A DNA stretch of 64,000 bases, taken from Owenia fusiformis (lineage: Eukaryota; Annelida; Polychaeta; Sabellida; Oweniidae). Position numbers and translations under genes: made by a program. The notes below the pieces were generated by a model. It was not told the origin of the DNA. It saw nothing but the letters and a program-made list of their open reading frames with translations, and did not search any database. This document shows positions 61,554-64,000 of the stretch, piece by piece; position 1 is the first letter of the stretch, and each line of letters opens with the position of its first letter. The stretch is from the NCBI GenBank assembly GCA_903813345.2, contig CAIIXF020000001.1:9213598-9277597 (forward strand), in the 5' to 3' direction.

Positions 61554-61613
61554 ATGACAAATAAGCCATTTAGGATAAAAATCATCAGCATGGGAAATGC
61601 TGAAGTTGGAAAG
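61554..61613 (+). CDS. DNAJC27: DNAJC27 (Rab-like GTPase with J domain), exon 1
   Basis: ATG at 61554, then MTNKPFRIKIISMGNAEVGK up to a GTTTGT donor in phase 0. ISMGNAEVGK followed by SC in the next exon is the exact G1 region of DNAJC27 (also called RBJ). That protein is an atypical Rab-family GTPase that lacks the usual Rab prenylation cysteines and ends in a J domain. The N-terminus is shorter than in human before RIKVISMGNAEVGK. Only the first of several exons is here. Confidence 0.93.
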
Positions 61614-63300
61614 GTTTGTTTTGATTTTTGAAAATTTAATTTCACATCCGTTCCTCAGGTATAGAAGGGTATAAACGCTGTATACATTGACCAACATCTT
61701 AGGTTTTACTCCAGTCTGAACACCACATCAGTAATGCCCAAAATTTAATGATTATGTATCCACATTTGTCCAGTGCCTACTGCCTGGTATTGCTAATGTG
61801 TGTACAGCAAAATTTTAAATGGTTGGAACTAGGCCTACTTTGAATCTAAAAAATAAGCAATTAAAGGATCATATTGAAACAGAATACGTAAAAATAGAAA
61901 CATTTATACATGTCCTAACTTTTTTATATTTCAGTTCGTTTTTTAGTTTATAGCTATCATTATATTTTCGAAAACATGACTGAAACCATAGATTCGGCCA
62001 AATTCTTTGATAGTAGGATCAGGGGCAGTGAATTTGTACGATCCGTGATCAGATCTGGATAAATTTCGTCATGGTGATGCATTGTGGAATTAATCCAAGA
62101 ATTAATCCAAAAATCGGTGAATTCGTACAATCCTGGGATTAAGAAAAATCTCAATCCACCTCTTGAGGTAGATTACTTTTTGGATAAATTTTATCCGAAT
62201 TCCAATGCAAATTGGATAAATCTTGGGGATTCCCCTCATAATCTTGGATCGTACGAATTCACCAAATATTTATCGGATTAGTAATCCAAGATTTATCCAA
62301 AAATTTATCCAGATTGGATTGGGGATCATACAAATTCACAGCCTCTGAAGCTCAAAGAATAATTCACAAGGTATGACACCTAAGAAAATTTCAAATTTAA
62401 AATGACGATTGTGCAGCCAATTCAGAAAAATATGAGACAAATCATACCTCATTCGAAGCGTCTTGTTATTCTTTACCTTTCTGATCACTAATGAATGGTA
62501 TTCAAGCAATCCTGTGTTGATAAGAGGCCAAAATAGTGATATTATATCGCCGGGCTCTCGTTTGTCCAAATTTGAATGGTGCTATCGTGATTCCAGAAAT
62601 ATGACGTCAGAATTACAATGATATTTGGACACACAATAGCCCGGATCAAGTGAAAAATATTTGTCGTACCGTATTAAAAGTCAAATTACTACATGTCCAT
62701 AGGTTATTTACTCGAAACTAATCAAGTAGAAATAGAAAGATGAAGATCTCAGCTATAAATTAAGTGTAAAATCTGTCACGGGGAAGCAGATACCATTTTG
62801 TATAAGGACTTTTGAAAGGTGGTCACCTTTTTTTGAAATTTTCCAATTCCTACTACAAAACGATCTGGCCAACATCTGTGGCTGAAACTCCCTAAATTAC
62901 AAAAGGCCACAGCTTTGCTGCACATTATACATAACTATCTGAAATATACAAAAGTTAGGACTTGTACATATGTTTCCATTTTTTCATATACTGTTTCAAT
63001 ATTTTCATTTGATTGCTTATTTTTTTAAATTCAAAGTAGTTCCAAATATTTAAAATTTTACTGTAGCCTGGTTTATCAAATTGTGACAATGAATATGATA
63101 AATGCAGAATATCAACATGCAAAATAGTTTTTCGATTCTTAACAGTTAATGGTGCTTTAAATTGACCATTCATTGTTAGATTGCAAAATGTTACCACATT
63201 ACCATGGTTGATTACAGTCACACATGTTTCATTTGGCTCAAGAAATATTTAAATATCAACCAGTCATTTTATATAGGAATATTATTTCTATATTTTGCAG
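61614..63300 (+). other. DNAJC27 intron 1
   Basis: 1687 bp between GTTTGT and TATTTTGCAG. It contains one palindromic MITE (62028-62339). The rest shows nothing assignable. Confidence 0.9.
62028..62339. mobile_element. Palindromic MITE in DNAJC27 intron 1
   Basis: The left end GTGAATTTGTACGATCC, later TCTGGATAAATTT, is mirrored by the right end, inverted as GTGAATTTGTATGATCC and TCTGGATAAATTT. Further inverted pairs inside (GTGAATTCGTAC with GTACGAATTCAC, and repeated GGATAAAT with ATTTATCC) make the element largely foldable. The target duplication, if any, is short and could not be fixed, so the superfamily is open. Confidence 0.6.
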
Positions 63301-63383
63301 AGTTGCATCATCAAAAGATACTGTGAGAAGAGATTTGTAAACAAATACCTTGCAACTATAGGTATAGATTATGGTGTAACCAA
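63301..63383 (+). CDS. DNAJC27: DNAJC27, exon 2
   Basis: After TATTTTGCAG the frame reads SCIIKRYCEKRFVNKYLATI, then GIDYGVTK, ending in phase 2 at GTAAGT. It is nearly identical to the human segment SCIIKRYCEKRFVSKYLATI. This covers the helix after the P-loop and the switch I region, with the conserved Thr in YLATIG. The DMAGH switch II exon and the C-terminal J domain lie beyond the right edge. Confidence 0.95.
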
Positions 63384-63407
63384 GTAAGTTCAAAACGAAT
63401 ATATAAA

Positions 63408-63512
63408 AAGGCATTGACATGCAAAATTTCACTACCTGCCATTTGTTACAGACATTGAATGCTTACACCAACTGCCGAATATCAACTGCCGACTGCCATT
63501 CTCAAAAAAAAT
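63408..63512 (+). repeat. GTCACCAC-family repeat, copy 6
   Basis: AGGCATTGACATGCAAAATT, TCACTACCTGCCATTTGTTA and a truncated AAAAAAAATTA end. It lies 24 bp after the DNAJC27 exon 2 donor. Confidence 0.55.
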
Positions 63513-63765
63513 TACCTATCTGTAAACATAGATAATTATAAGAGATCAGAAACTCCCATCATTGGTCATATTGGTTCAGTTCCCATGGTCTATTTAGTTC
63601 AGAAAAATTCTGGTAGGAGGACAACAAAATTACTAGTTCTGTTGTATCAATGACTGTCTCAGTGAAGGTACGTTGAAAAATATTTTATTAAAATCGCACA
63701 TTATCTATATCGAGATTAAAGTGGCAGCACAGGAGATGAAGGATTAATGACGATGTTTGGCAGTC

Positions 63766-63830
63766 TGTAGTTAGTAATAGGTGGTAACAAATGGCAAGTG
63801 GTAACATATTGCATGTTAATACCTTGTTAT
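63766..63830 (-). repeat. GTCACCAC-family repeat, left-end fragment in reverse
   Basis: The inverse of the family start: GGTAACAAATGGCAAGTGGT, then AACATATTGCATGTTAATAC and CTTGTTAT. Confidence 0.5.
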
Positions 63831-63954
63831 ATTAACATACTGCTATGTTCTTTATCCCAAGCTTTGTATCTGGAAAAATCTTTCAAGTATAAAGATAGAT
63901 CTAACTAAAGATGTATCAGATAATGTAACCACCAAAAAGTGATGATTATTATGT

Positions 63955-64000
63955 CAACACCATTGTGATGACATATTGTAATAGTCTCCAACTTTTTTAT
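63955..64000 (-). repeat. GTCACCAC-family repeat, right end, cut by the window edge
   Basis: The inverse of the family end: GTGATGACATATTGTAATAG, then TCTCCAACTTTTTT. The rest of this copy lies beyond the window. Confidence 0.5.

Noticed and set aside
1-64000. tRNA, rRNA, CRISPR and retroviral or LTR-element genes
   Set aside because: I looked for conserved tRNA B-box pairs, rRNA-like blocks, regularly spaced direct repeats and polymerase or capsid motifs, and saw none. Tool-based searches could still find weak cases.

Overview
This is an AT-rich stretch of animal DNA with split genes, long introns and many short interspersed DNA repeats. The two genes that can be named, a kinesin-3 of the KIF13 type and the Rab-like GTPase DNAJC27, are both metazoan. 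Low GC, abundant non-autonomous DNA transposons and GGAC-tailed mosaic repeats suit an invertebrate, perhaps a mollusc or other lophotrochozoan, but the phylum cannot be fixed from this window. There are no operons, CRISPR arrays or viral genes, and I found no rRNA or tRNA by eye.

Layout. Positions 1-1994 (minus) carry part of an unrecognised gene: a short membrane-anchor frame and a long Ser/Asn-rich tail that runs off the left edge. Positions 9450-16146 (plus) hold a complete two-exon gene for a secreted-start, single-pass leucine-rich-repeat membrane protein of 561 residues. From 61192 down to 23062 (minus) run eight exons of a KIF13-type kinesin gene. They join in phase into the first 248 residues of the motor domain, including the P-loop and the switch I motif. 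The ninth exon (switch II, DLAGSE) was not found in the remaining 23 kb, so either the gene continues past the left edge with the LRR gene and the tail gene inside or beyond its intron, or the assembly is misjoined. From 61554 (plus) the DNAJC27 gene starts head-to-head with KIF13. The two start codons are 361 bp apart across a likely shared promoter with an ETS-type site, and two DNAJC27 exons lie in the window.

KIF13 intron 2 is about 29.5 kb. It holds most of the mobile DNA and a 1.7-kb GC-richer island with promoter-like motifs and a THAP-like reading frame. It also holds three exon-like frames that I cannot assign.

Mobile DNA. Exact or near-exact target duplications identify two MULE-type MITEs (9-bp duplications), two hAT-type elements (8 bp), a piggyBac-type element and a long fold-back (both TTAA). 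There is also a family of pogo/Tigger-like MITEs between TA dinucleotides. Two large mosaic repeats share a ~136-bp tandem unit and a GGAC tail, and a short family built around GTCACCAC motifs occurs at least eight times.
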